This document shows, in pieces, positions 1 to 11,302 of a DNA stretch of 64,000 bases. Numbering within the stretch: the stretch's first letter is position 1; every line of letters begins with the position of its first letter. Location: positions 51,378,494 through 51,442,493 of the forward strand of contig NC_053045.1 of the NCBI RefSeq assembly GCF_003473485.1, written 5' to 3'. Position numbers and translations under genes: made by a program. The DNA comes from Medicago truncatula (Eukaryota; Streptophyta; Magnoliopsida; Fabales; Fabaceae). The notes beneath the pieces are model-generated. The model was not told where the DNA came from, made no database searches, and was given only the letters and a program-made list of their open reading frames with translations.

Positions 1-67
1 TAATCTTGTGTTTGGATTATCTATAATGGGTCGTCTTTTTGCTAGTAAGTATAATGTTTTTATTTTA

Positions 68-188
68 TTTTTAAGAAGTTAAATTAGTCCACTTAAATTG
101 ATATCGAGGTGAATCGAACCTGAGACCTTGAGAATGAGCACACTTCAAGTTCTCAAGTCAACACCACCAGACCAACTTAAGTGGGTCG
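68..188 (-). repeat. tRNA-derived SINE, family A
   Basis: Read on the minus strand, this has a Pol III A-box-like stretch (TGGTCTGGTGGTGTTGA) followed by a B-box-like GGTTCGATTCACC about 50 bases later, then an A-rich end. Related copies lie at about 5793-5905 and 48411-48540, in the same orientation with the same order of boxes. No clear target duplication was found. The family assignment rests on internal promoter likeness and on the copies matching each other. Confidence 0.6.
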
Positions 189-1729
189 TATAATGTTATT
201 TTTAAAATTCAATTTTGATGATTCTAGATATAAAATATAGAACTATTTAGTTTATAAATACGTAGATATTAATTCTAATTTTAACAAACATGAATCTCAT
301 CTTCGACCATGATACATTAAGATGAATCCCAAATGATTACCTAAACTTAGTCTAATGAGCCCCGTCGTCAATTTTTTATAGTCAAGCACATTTTGTCATT
401 TGATTTATAACTAAAATCTTATTATTTTAAGGTTAGTTGGTGATATATTAAATTGGAATTTTGTATTGTCGAATAGTTTCTCTTATAGGGGAAGACCTTA
501 AAAACTATAAGAGAAACAGCTAATAAGGATCTAGATATTAGTGTTTTTAATAAAATATTATGGCGTTGTTTGATTCATGTTGTTGCTTCTTTTTCCTTAA
601 AAAGAATCAGAATCATAAGATTTTATAATGACTGAAAACCAATTTGGTATACAAAAACACTCTCATTTGGATCATTTTACAAATATCACATTAAAAAGCA
701 ATACAATCCTTTCCTTAAAAAAGAATAAAGAAACAGGTTTTTTTTTTTACTAGAATAACACATCTTATTTGAAAGCAATACAATACCCTAAAGAAAGAAG
801 TATTCCTACATATTACTGCAGCAAAATCTGAACCGATACCTACAAGTTTTTCTGGTAATAAATTCTATAAAGCATGTCAGTAGTTTATGTTATATTGTTC
901 CAATAAAATCAATAAAGTCATTCAATTGTTCTCTCGTGGTTGAAAATGTATCGAGCTCGATGATGATTTTTTCCAACCACATATGATGCATGATGCTAAA
1001 ATTTTAAAGATATTGCACCATGCATCATATTCTATTCATTCATGACTTATGTGACTGTAAATTAATCATCATCGAGCGGAATACATTTCATACACCATAA
1101 TTGTTGCCGCATTCGGAGTGGTTTTCCTGAATTCTATGATACTTATCATCAACCGTTTTATCATATTCAAATTTTACATGTTTTAAACCTAACTCTATTG
1201 GCCACTTTATAGCCAATAATAGACCTAAATCTTCTCCTTTATGTACCAGAACCTTGAGCAACTGTCATAGTGCACTAGCTCTGAAAAAATGTCCAAATAC
1301 AAATTGCATTGCCCATAGTACTACTGGGATTAAATCTTGGTTGTTTTAGAAACTTTAAGAATGGATAGAACCAAATGAATATGACACAGTAGTGCTAAAT
1401 TGATATGAATTCGATCGGTATAACCTTTTCTCTATAATTTGTCTCCAGATAAAGGAGAAACGCCTTACTAGTGAAGTAGATATTAAAAAATTCTATGAAG
1501 TTATCTGAAAGATCAACTTTAATTAATAGAATGGTCTGAAATACATGTGAAATACATATGGCATCAACATAACTATTGCTTATACTAATCAGTAATCACA
1601 CCCTACACCGATGCACCGCAATAAAACCCAGTGCCTCTTGGACCAGCATCATAATACATGGGCTATCTGAATATGTAAGAAGCTGCTACTAATTCATTCA
1701 TGACTTATGTGACTAAATTAAATTCTATT
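189..1729. other. Intergenic, no gene seen
   Basis: AT-rich DNA downstream of the Di19-like gene. No open frame of note and no recognisable domain. It holds the foldback at 942-1092. A direct repeat (ttcattcatgacttatgtgact) occurs in that foldback near 1035 and again near 1692, next to the gene's stop codon. Confidence 0.6.
942..1092. repeat. Imperfect foldback (inverted repeat) of about 150 bp
   Basis: The outer arms pair over about 30 bases around the shared core CTCGATGATGATT, and an inner pair is built on ATGATGCATG. Arms are interrupted by short mismatched stretches. It could be a small MITE or a transcribed hairpin. No target duplication was found and nothing shows expression. Confidence 0.5.
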
Positions 1730-4501
1730 CTAAGAATAGTTTTCCTCGAATATGGTTGATAACATCAACTTTTGAACAAAAGTTGCTCTCAACCATTGTT
1801 CTTGTTCGTCCTGCTCAACACCATCAGTCCCAGACCTGCAGAGACAAAACCAGCATACAAGATTACATCTTAATATCGGAAAATGAGAATCTGAAAAACT
1901 TAAACACAGGCTAGAAATTTTTAATCGTGACGACGTCAGGATTGGAGTTTGATTCAAACTGTTAAGAGTCTAAAACTTCTTAATTGGTGGTTCAACACTC
2001 AACTATAATCTGCAAGGCTCCAAATAGGAACTTCTATGCTAGAAATATTTAATATATTCCTATCAAAAGGATAATATTTTAAGGATTTAGTCTTTTCTTC
2101 ACATTGATAGCCAGGTAATTCTGATACGAGGAATGATACGTTTATGCGAAGCAAATTAAACATCCTAAAATAACTAAGAAAAACTATCACGGCGTAGTCC
2201 TTCAAACTGCAAATATAATTATCATCATCATAGGTTAGTTGGCAAGGTAGAAAGCAAATCTTCCAAGAAACCATCAGAACCAAACCTCATAGCAAATACA
2301 AGCTAGCTGCATAAGTGCATATAATGCACATGTGCATAACTGGCATGCTTTGTATGTGATGCATTCTACGATATAAGCTTCTCAAGGTTTCTCTTGTTAT
2401 GCCAACTCACCACCACTTCAAAATCTCTAGGAGAAAAAGAACCGTACCTTTTTGCATTATGAATTTCTATATCCTTGTTGCTGAGGCTGGAGTTTTCATC
2501 TGGATGGTTATTGTTATAGTTAGGAATTGGTACATTGCAGATGAATGGTGACAAAAGTGGATCAGGTATCGATTCTTGTTTGTTTCCCCTAGCAGCTAGT
2601 TTCTTGCCAAACATTGCTGAGTTACCAGACCAGATGCTAGATTTCTCAGTCTTCCACCCCCACTGTATAAAAAAAATAAAAAAATACATTGAATTAAGTC
2701 AGACAATAAAGAAATGCCATAAAGTCAAAACATATGCAGGATTACGTTTTAGTACACAAGAATTATGAGATAAGCAAAATATACCTTTCGCGAGCTTGAA
2801 TGTGTAAATTGTGTGAATGCATTGTTCCCTAAATTTTCTTCACACACAGGACAAACCTGACGTACAAAAAATATGATCAGATATATTAAACATTGCTTAC
2901 TTGCATAAAATGTATGGAAAACAGATTACAACAAAAATTACTGCCGGACCAAAATTTATGGAAACAGAAAAAAAGGTTATACCACATTTTTTGGGGAAGA
3001 GCAATACTCCTCTTCAAAATCACTGCAGAGAGGAACTTGAATTTCAAAATCACAAAAAGGACATCGGAAATCAGATTGGTAGTCGTCATCCACGTCTGTG
3101 TAACGAATTACTGAGTAATTTTCTGTGGTATGAATGGGATCATTGTTAGAGAGCTTTTGCAGCACAAGCACAATGATTCTATATAGCATGACATACAAAA
3201 ATTTCTCAAAATGATTAAAGCGATAGGAAATATAAATTATACACACATAATATGCAGATACGGCATTACAAGTTCACAAAATACCAACAAGAATGATAAA
3301 CACAATGGAAGGCTCACTTATGCTCTTTAAAATCTTCCAAAAATGTCAAATTTATGACAATCATAAGCAAAAATGGAACTTAGTCATATTATTAATTAAA
3401 CAAAGTAAAATACCAGTAAACATTAAACATGAATCTTGTAGATGTAGTTCAAGCATGCATATGAAAATTGGTAATTCAGGACCTCAAGTCAATATCCTAT
3501 AAATTTGACTTTATGTATAAAGCGCAGACATCTTTAACTTATACTTCAAGTAGAATTAGGCAGTGTTTAGATACACAATTTAAGTAAGCTTTATAGCACA
3601 AGTGCTTATTGTAGAACCTTTCTTTTATAAAATGAGCACGGTACAACTGCAAAGGCACCATTATGAGTTAACTTACAACTCGACTTTTTTGCCAAAACAA
3701 ATTAAACTTGCATCTCAACTATGTTGGTACCCATTACCCAAGAAACTATGTAACTTAAAGCCTGATTTTTTTTTTCAAGAATGGAATAAAGACATGATAT
3801 TTGTAACAATATATAGATACAATTAGTTAGTTAGAGTTTGTTGATAGTTAGTTAGTTGGTTAATACTCAATTAGCTCTAAAGTTCATTCATATTGAAAAG
3901 GAATCTTTTCAATATGATTCCTTTTGAGAATTCTCTCTCACTTTCAAGCTCTCAGGCTTCTAAATTCAATGTCATTCAGATTTTTAAGAATTTCATCAAT
4001 TATAAACACTTATTACATAACTATTTTTTTTTTAACATAAGATAAAATAAAGTCAAATTGTTGTCACATAATATAAGCTATTTTCATAAGCTACTATGAA
4101 GAGCTTATGCAAATAAGATGGAAACAATTTATGGACATGTCATATGCTATTTCTATAAATGTTTATACTACCTAATGTTCAAATAATTCATGAATCATGG
4201 ATTCAAATGTCATAACTAATCAGTCCTAGGGGTGATGTTAAGCAAATAGTTATAAAGGATCTCATCAAACAGTTTTACAAGCCAACCTTAAACTAAGAAC
4301 TCAGATAGATAAAAACAAGGCTCAAACATGAGACAAATAAATGGAAAAGAAAAAAGAAACAAAAAAGGAGGGTACTCAAAGTAATAGTAGTAACTAGTAG
4401 GTAAGAAAACAAGTATAGTACTAACCAGAGTGAAGTGGAGCAGATTGAAGAGTAGAGAAGTGCTTTGTAGAATGAATACTGGCCATCATGTCCAAGTCCA
4501 T
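1730..4501 (-). CDS. Di19-like (dehydration-induced 19) protein with altered zinc ligands
   Basis: Five exons, all GT-AG: 4501-4426, 3122-2983, 2856-2785, 2662-2448 and 1835-1730, joining in phase to 202 residues. Di19 proteins are small nuclear zinc-binding proteins linked to drought, salt and light responses. The product starts MDLDMMASIHS. An acidic stretch precedes CPFC (residues about 46-49), CPVC follows at about 74-77, then a serine/asparagine-rich region with PDPLLSPF, and the end RATFVQKLMLSTIF is the typical Di19 C-terminus. Length is normal for the family. Odd: the expected histidines are missing. The first finger reads CSDFEEEYC where relatives usually have S-H-L-E-E-E-H-C, and the second finger is shortened near its QH pair. 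All introns look functional, so this may be a diverged working gene. The first ATG in the exon that fits was chosen as start. Confidence 0.85.
3889..3916. repeat. Short perfect hairpin in Di19 intron 1
   Basis: Two 12-base arms (CATATTGAAAAG and its complement) surround a 4-base loop. It lies in the 1.3 kb first intron of the Di19-like gene. No function can be assigned. Confidence 0.6.
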
Positions 4502-4967
4502 GATGATATACCTTCTTTCTTTGTTTCTTCACAAGAGTACTGTGGAAATGAACTGAAAGTGAAAGTGATGGTTTTGTTTGGTTGAGGCTTGTGGCAGTGA
4601 ATGAATGAATGAGAAAAGGTTTATGAGTCTGAATGAACTCAACAACTCCAAAAGAGACGACTTTGCTTGTCCATCATTAGTCAAGTCATCACCATTCACC
4701 AATGGCTTTGTGGCAATGTGATGTTTTGCTGAGTCATGTTTGGTTTCTGACACTGGATGCTTTTCCAACACACAAAAAGATCAACAATCATGACTCTGAC
4801 TCACACTTGTCCTATTTTCTATCAACATTTTCTTTCTTTCCCAAATTAATTACTTCCTCTGAAAGTCTTCTATGGTCACAAAGCTATATCAAAAAGATTT
4901 GGACACACTCATGTAAAATGAAAAATAATTAAAAGAGAATGAAATTCAATAATACTTACTAATGGAT

Positions 4968-5156
4968 AAAGTCTTGCTTAGGCACATACCCAACACTTCA
5001 ATTTTGGGCACATACTCACATAAAACTAACAAATTAAATAAAAAGTATTTCGTCACATCAAATGATATATTATAATTTTATTTTCTATTAACTTTTTCTT
5101 GCTTTTGTGTGTATGCCCAAAATTGAGGTGTTAGGTTTGTGCCCAACCAAGACTTT
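4968..5156. mobile_element. MITE with inverted repeats of about 46 bp
   Basis: The left end AAAGTCTTGCTTAGGCACAT and the complement of the right end, AAAGTCTTGGTTGGGCACAA, match with few changes for about 46 bases. About 100 bases of AT-rich DNA lie between. It sits upstream of the Di19-like gene. A third, weaker copy of the right terminus follows at about 5206-5257. No coding capacity. Confidence 0.7.
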
Positions 5157-6899
5157 CTCCTAATTGATGTGACTACATTAGTTTTGTTTTATTTTTTTTA
5201 GTTTATGTGAGTGTGTCTAAATATGAGGTGTTGGGTTTATAACCAAGAGTTTCTCTTACTTCCTAGGGTTGTATTTACAAAAAAAAAAAAAAAAATACAT
5301 TGAATAATGTATGTATGTAGTCATGAATCTAAACCAGATACATAAATATCCAATATATCTAAAAAATCAATTGTTTCTTGTAAATAGAACCGGATGGATG
5401 GAGTAATAAAAAAACAAATATAGTAGATATTGCATCGAAATTGTGTAATAAATTTTCAAAAGTTAAAAAAAAGTGTTTTTTTAATTTAAAATTTCAATTT
5501 TTTTGTTTTCTTAACTAGTGTTTGGGTACAACGGTTGGCATGACCCATTGATAATAACATCGAACTAATGTGAACTATTTTCTGTTTAAAGAAAATGTTA
5601 ATTAGTGTCTGGGGCATTAGTTAAGAAACTAAATCTTTTTTAGAATTTGTTTAATCAAACACTTAAAAGTTTAGAAAATATTCTTTTTAATATAAAACTT
5701 TTTGTTTATTTCTTTAATTAATTTCAGGGCATTAGTTAGCATGATCATTTTTTAAAATTTAGTATCCAATTCGAGTATCAACTAATTTAACTGTCATGTA
5801 TGAATTAATCAACCAAAATGACCTCGAGGTGAATTGAACTTAGAGTAACAGATTTCAAGTTTCCAAACCAATCTAACTAAAACACCATGGTTTTGAGTAT
5901 TTAATTGATCCCTCATGTAAATCATAGCAGACAATATATCTCTAATAAAATTACTAAATAAATCAACTAATAACTATACAACAGCACATTTCAACAACGT
6001 TAATTTATTTTAATAACAAAACACATGAGATTGTTGAGAGAGTGTTGTGTTTGCTCGTCGTCTTATTTGGCATTGTATAGGTTTGTTATCTTGAACGGCG
6101 TTTGTTGGTTTTCATCTTAATATAGTGTTTGTTGGTTTAGATTGACATTATCGTTTAAATTCATTGCAAATATAATGAAAACTTGAGCGAATGTTGTAAA
6201 TCCAAAAACATAAATACTTCTTTTACTTTTATTTTGTCATATTTGTAGGTATTATGATGTTGTCGTTGTATGTTATTAACTTAAATGTTACAAGATTGTC
6301 TGCGGATTCAGTTTTTTCGGTGGAAAAAAAATACAAAGCAATGTCGTGGCAGTGAGCACCATTGATAACGTAGGTGCTAAGCATCACACACACACACCTA
6401 TCCAAAGAGGCACCGAACCTCTAACATCAAAAGGTAGTTCAAACGTAAAGTAGTCTTTTGTGACCTTAAAGTAGTCTTTATAAACATGCATAAAAGCTAT
6501 GTTGAGAAAAATGATAAACACGACAAATTTTTCCGTCCTTTTTACATTCGAATATATTCTACTTGGTAGTGGTTGATGAAGATGTTCATGTGTAACTAGT
6601 AACGCCTTTACCTAATGTGAATCTTATGGATTAGTAGAAGCGACTAGGAATAAATAATTATAGGAGAATGCCAAGTGTTGTCCTCTAACAGCACTTGCGT
6701 TTGACAAATAATTATATGGATGCTTAATGCTTTGGTCTCTAATGTTCATTGTTTTAGCTATCTAGTTGAGGTGATATTTGCTGTAATGGAAAGTTAAGGA
6801 AGAAATTATCAACATTTTGTACTTCTTAAATGAAGTCTCAAGTTTTGGATGAACCTTTAATTAGGATTTAGTTAGATTGTTGAGATTGGTTTGAGTATT
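5157..6899. other. Intergenic with degraded repeats
   Basis: No gene seen. It contains a diverged family-A SINE at about 5793-5905 (minus strand, see 68-188) and a degraded stretch at 6035-6335 that resembles the retroposon at 35913-36440 of this window. Confidence 0.55.
6035..6335 (+). repeat. Degraded copy of the 36-kb retroposon family
   Basis: Two blocks match the insertion at 35913-36440 in the same order: a block around tcgtcgtctt, and a second around tttgtaggtattatg running to tctgcggattca. Similarity is patchy, so this is an old copy. Ends are not defined. Confidence 0.45.
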
Positions 6900-7130
6900 T
6901 AGGGTATGTTTGGATTGTCTTATTTTTTTAGTTTATAAAAAATAGTTTATGTAAATAAATAAATTTTTATGTTAATTCATAAGTTTTTCACTAACAAATA
7001 TTATATCTTGATAAATTGTTTTTTCGTAAACTACATTAACAACCTTATGAATAATACATAAAAACTTATTTATTTGCAGAAGTTGTTTTACTTAAGCTCA
7101 AAAATAAGTCAATTCAAACAGACATTTGTT
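6900..7130. mobile_element. MITE with long inverted repeats
   Basis: The left end GGGTATGTTTGGATTG continues through aaataaataaatttttatg. The complement of the right end reads AAATGTCTGTTTGAATTG and then the same kind of sequence. Arms run about 70 bases with several mismatches. No coding content and no clear target duplication. Superfamily not assigned. Confidence 0.6.
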
Positions 7131-8238
7131 CTAATTTAATTTAAAATTTAAACTGTATATATGCATGTTGCGCAGATTAATAAATAAAATTATTTTGTAT
7201 TTTTTTTGCTCATGATACATATTGTAATTTAGGGTATTTATTGTATGATGATTTCACGTAACAAAAAGATGAGAATATATTTTTTTATCAAAAAAATAGA
7301 GTTCAACACATATTGCTCCTTGAGTCTTGAGATTTAGAGTGGTTCACTTGCATCGTTCTCACTAATGCATTACATTCACTCCTAAAGATACACATCAATG
7401 GAGTTTTGTTGTTTATACTAATATTGCTCCTTGAGGCTTGAGATTTCAACATAAAACCCTACTCTTATATCAGATATTGATGTCGCCCTTAAATCATTCC
7501 TCACACGACTCAACGTCTAACCCTCAACTGTAAACACACTTGATCAACTAATGTTATGAGCCGATCAATCCGAGAGCCTGCTCAATCTTTCCATGACAGT
7601 GTGAGAAAGTGAAGTTATAAAATATTTTGTAAAAAAATTGAATGAAACAAAAGTGAGTCAATTCACAAAAACTTTATGGATATATGAAATAATTCACTTA
7701 AAAAAAATCAACAAAAACATTTTTCAAAAATAAGTGAAACGATTCAATATTTGAAGTGAAATGATTCACTCTTTTCTCTGACATTGTGAAACAATTCACT
7801 CTACATAGTGAAATGACTCATAAGTTAAAAATGTTCAAATTTCCAAAACCAACAATCTGTGAATGAATGCAGGGTTTCAAATATGCAACCTAGATATAAT
7901 TGTGAAGTTTTTTTTTTTTTTTTTGAGCAAATATAATTGTGAAGTTAAGATCATAGGAGATTCTCTTCTGCTCTTTCTCTCTCAAAAAAAAAGGAGCTAC
8001 CAATATTAACCTAACTACAAGAAATTAAACAAAAGACCAAATTATGCACTCGTAAATAATTTTTCATAAAAAATTATTTTGACTATTTCAACGTTTTGCT
8101 ATGACTTTTTTGGATAGTAAAATTTAAAAAATACTAAAAGTAAGAAGCTATTTTGAAGTTGTTTCTCGTAAAAATCATTTTTAAAAGATACTTTTCTAAA
8201 AAAATATTCAATTTTTATTTTGTTAAAATCTTTGAATA

Positions 8239-8241
<3 letters not shown>
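7131..8241. other. Intergenic, no gene seen
   Basis: AT-rich, with several short simple repeats. The only structured piece is the tiny insertion at 7894-7944. No open frame has gene-like composition. Confidence 0.55.
7894..7944. repeat. Tiny T-tract insertion bounded by a 14-bp direct repeat
   Basis: ATATAATTGTGAAG occurs at 7894-7907 and again at 7931-7944. Between the copies are only 17 T and GAGCAA. This is what a severely 5'-truncated LINE or SINE insertion on the minus strand would leave: a poly-A tail, a few element bases and a target-site duplication. Confidence 0.55.

Positions 8242-8306
<65 letters not shown>
8242..8306. repeat. (TA)n microsatellite, about 65 bp
   Basis: An uninterrupted TA run that directly precedes the inverted-repeat element at 8312. 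A shorter TA run follows that element at about 8971. Confidence 0.95.
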
Positions 8307-8308
<2 letters not shown>

Positions 8309-8311
8309 AAA

Positions 8312-8966
8312 GGATATATTGACTCCAAGAGTAACTCAATAGAGTTACTCCAGATCACTACCATCCATTTTATTTTAATCTAACAGTCTAAATTAATTAT
8401 ATGCTTGTGCACCGAATAAGATTCCACACCCGATCAACATTGGATTTTGTTAACAACAAAAAGATCAAGACTTTTCTTTCCTATTCATACCTTCAGCCAG
8501 AAAAATTGTATTAACAACAAGATTCAAATTAATGTTGCTTATTGGGAATATATCTCCATCATCAAAATTTTGGTTGGAAATATATCCTTCGTAATTGGGA
8601 ATATGAGATCTCTTGGGAATATATATCCATCATCAAAAATTAAATTGCATCAAAGTTTCTGATTGAGAATATATTTCAATTGCATCAATTTGAATTGGGA
8701 TTTTAATTGTTAATCTAATTTTTTTTTACAAGAATTGTTAATCTATTTAATTGCTTCGATCTCTTTGTTGAATTTTTACAAGGTATGAATCAGAAAGAAA
8801 TGTCTTTGATGGTTTTGTACAACAAAATCTAATGGTTCGATCAGGTGTGGAATCTTATTCGGTGCACAAGAATATAATTAACCAAGGCTGTTAGATTAAA
8901 ATGAAATGGATAGTAGTGATTTGGAGTAACTTCCTTCATTGAGTTACTCTTGGAGTCAATATATCC
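8312..8966. mobile_element. TIR element between TA repeats, arms about 150 bp
   Basis: The ends GGATATATTGACTCCAAGAG and the complementary right end match for about 150 bases, through a block around GTGCACCGAATAAGATTCC. The 350-base middle has internal repeats of a tgggaatatat motif. There is no transposase. TA runs flank both sides, so any target duplication is hidden. Confidence 0.75.
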
Positions 8967-9739
8967 CTCATCTATATATATATTATGAATCACGGTGAAT
9001 ATCCATGTTATTAATGTAAAAAAAAAATTAAGAAGGTTATTAATGTCAAATTACTTTTAAAACCAAAGACCGACTGCACTCTCATAGATTTGTTTTTAAT
9101 AAAAACCATTTTGAGTATTTCGTCATTTTGATATGACTTTTGTGGGTAGTAAAATTTAAAAAAAAAATGCTAAAAATGAGAAACTATTTTGACGTATCTT
9201 CTTGTAACAATCATTTTCGAGAGTTTTTTTTTTTTTAAATATTTAATATTTATTATATTAAAATCTCTAACAATGAATATCTTCACTTTTTAATGGCAAT
9301 GAATATCTATCATAATAATGTCAAAATTACTTTTCAAGAGATATTTGATCTATGTGATCATAACTTAGTTGACATAAATATTGCATATATATGTAGAAAC
9401 TTGGGTTCAAACTTTTGATCTCCATTTATTCACCTTAAAAGGGTGAAATTTTAGTTGCTACACTGCTTGATAAAAAAAAAATTGTCAACTTTTGTATTTT
9501 ATGAAACATCATTTAAAAAAATCATTACTTTTTTGGTGTGAATCAGGTGGGTATTCCTTGCATGTAAAACTAATAATGGATGGTAAGACTTTTATAGAGA
9601 GATATAACACGATTACACTCTCATGAGGAACTTCAAACACAAGCCTCTTATTAACCTTGAAAAGATCAATTTTTCATTGTTTTAGGCGAGAAACAAATAT
9701 TTTGGCATAAATCCACAATCATTTTATAATGAAATATAA
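8967..9739. other. Intergenic, no gene seen
   Basis: AT-rich, with a SINE-like sequence at 9345-9478. The stretch around 9060-9270 repeats, in diverged form, the DNA left of the TA element (about 8045-8235): both carry the block tgacttt-tgg-tagtaaaattt. Confidence 0.5.
9345..9478 (+). repeat. tRNA-derived SINE, family B
   Basis: An A-box-like part (CTTAGTTGACATAAATATTG) is followed by a B-box-like GGGTTCAAAC, a TTCACCTTAAAAGGGTGAA hairpin and an A-run. The layout matches common legume SINEs. Diverged, so the ends are approximate. Confidence 0.55.
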
Positions 9740-9748
9740 GAAAAATAA

Positions 9749-11217
9749 GGCTTAATACATCCCCCAGTCCTTTAAATTATTTTATTTTCTCAGTTTGGTC
9801 CCTTAACTATAAAGTGTTTCAATTTGGCCCCTTATGTATTCTTCTGTTATCTATTTCGGTCATCTCCGTTAGTATTTTAATGTCTAATATTTTTGATTTG
9901 ATTTCAACCATTTGATTGCAAGTCCATCGTATACAACACTGAACCACCAACATCTAATCTTTTTTGTATTTCTTCATCTTCTTCTCAGATCTTCTTCATC
10001 TTCATAAACATTCATAAAAAAAACAATAAAAACCAAGAAAAAAACCCTTAATCAGCCGGAAAGAGAAACGGCCAAGGACAAGATGACATAGCCATGGAGA
10101 AGACAGTTCAAACACACAAACAGAACCGTACACAACCCGGAAAAGTGTTGCCGGAAAACCCCAGCTCGCCGGAGAAATGTAAACGCTGAAGGAAAGCCAA
10201 CATAATCCTCAAACTAGTGTTACCTGTAAAACAAAAAACGCAAACAGCTAGAAAAACCAGAAAACACAGTCCAATTCCGAGCCAGATCTCGCCGGAAAAC
10301 ACCTGCACCGGAAAATGACGAGCCCAGAAAGAGAGGGATTACGATCCTGAGAAACACGATCATGTAGTAAACAGGACAAAGCTTCAAGATGGCGCAAACT
10401 ACCCATATCTCGCCGGAGTAAACCCTTCGGCGGAGATAAGTGAAAATAGTTGAATCCAAGTGGAATACAACCCAGATATGTGCGAATTGGAAGAAACAGG
10501 CCAGAAAACACAGAAAATCTTCAACCGCAACCTCACCGGAGAAGGCAGATCACGCCGGAGAAGAGACAGTGAGAGGAGAGAACAGTGCAGATCCGTTGAA
10601 ACCAAGGAAAATAGAGCTAAGCAGTGAAGAGAACGTGAAAAACTAGCCAGAGAACACAGCAAAACCTCACCGTACCATCACCAGAATCTCGCCGGAAATA
10701 GACCAGGAGGAGAGAGAACATAGCTTTCGGTCGAACATTCTTTGCTGGGTTTGTTTGAAGAAAAATATGATGAAGAATTTAATTTTCTTGTTTTGAAGAT
10801 GATAAAAAAAATTATATATATACATATTTTTTTTTATTTCTGGGTTTTAATGGTTGAAGATTGATGAAGGTATATATAGATGTTATTGAAGATGATGAAG
10901 AAATTAAAGGAAGAAGATGAAGAAAGGGGAAAAAATTGGTTGTTGGCGGTTCACTATACGATACAATAGACATGTATGATCTAACCGTTCTCATTAATAG
11001 ACAAAAGATCAAAGGGTTAAAATTAAAAATCTATTAAGATCTATGGTGGACCACCTATAATGTTGGTTCACCTTATACATTTATGGTTAAAAACTAACGA
11101 AATAGACCAAAATAGGTAACGGCAGAAGAGTTAAGGGACCAAATTGAGACACTTTATAGTTAAGGGACGAAACTGAGAAAATAAAATAAGTTAAGGGACC
11201 GGGAGATGTATTAAGCC
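9749..11217. mobile_element. Non-autonomous Mutator-like element with 9-bp target duplication
   Basis: The termini GGCTTAATACATC and GATGTATTAAGCC are perfect complements, and the arms extend about 130 bases. The 9 bases before (9740-9748) and after (11218-11226) are both GAAAAATAA, an exact 9-bp target duplication, which is the Mutator hallmark. The interior (about 10040-10760) is clearly less AT-rich than its surroundings and repeats a CGCCGGA motif many times. No transposase was found and no interior frame exceeds about 90 codons. Captured host DNA is possible but was not recognised. Confidence 0.85.
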
Positions 11218-11302
11218 GAAAAATAATATGTATTTGTTTAAACAAGCAAAAAAGTTAATCTATGTAGTTCAAAATTTAGTCTGTAGACATTAATTTTTTA
11301 TC

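Noticed and set aside
3145-3165. Exon 2 of the Di19-like gene starting at the CTCTCTAAC position
   Set aside because: From that AG the frame meets a stop. The AG at 3124-3123 joins in phase and gives the expected acidic stretch.
3822-3960. Possible LTR remnant in Di19 intron 1
   Set aside because: Only the style of the sequence suggests it. No paired end, flanking duplication or coding part was found.
10108-10662. Several overlapping minus-strand frames in the Mutator-like element core
   Set aside because: Short, in different frames, no domain. They arise from the CGCCGGA-rich composition.
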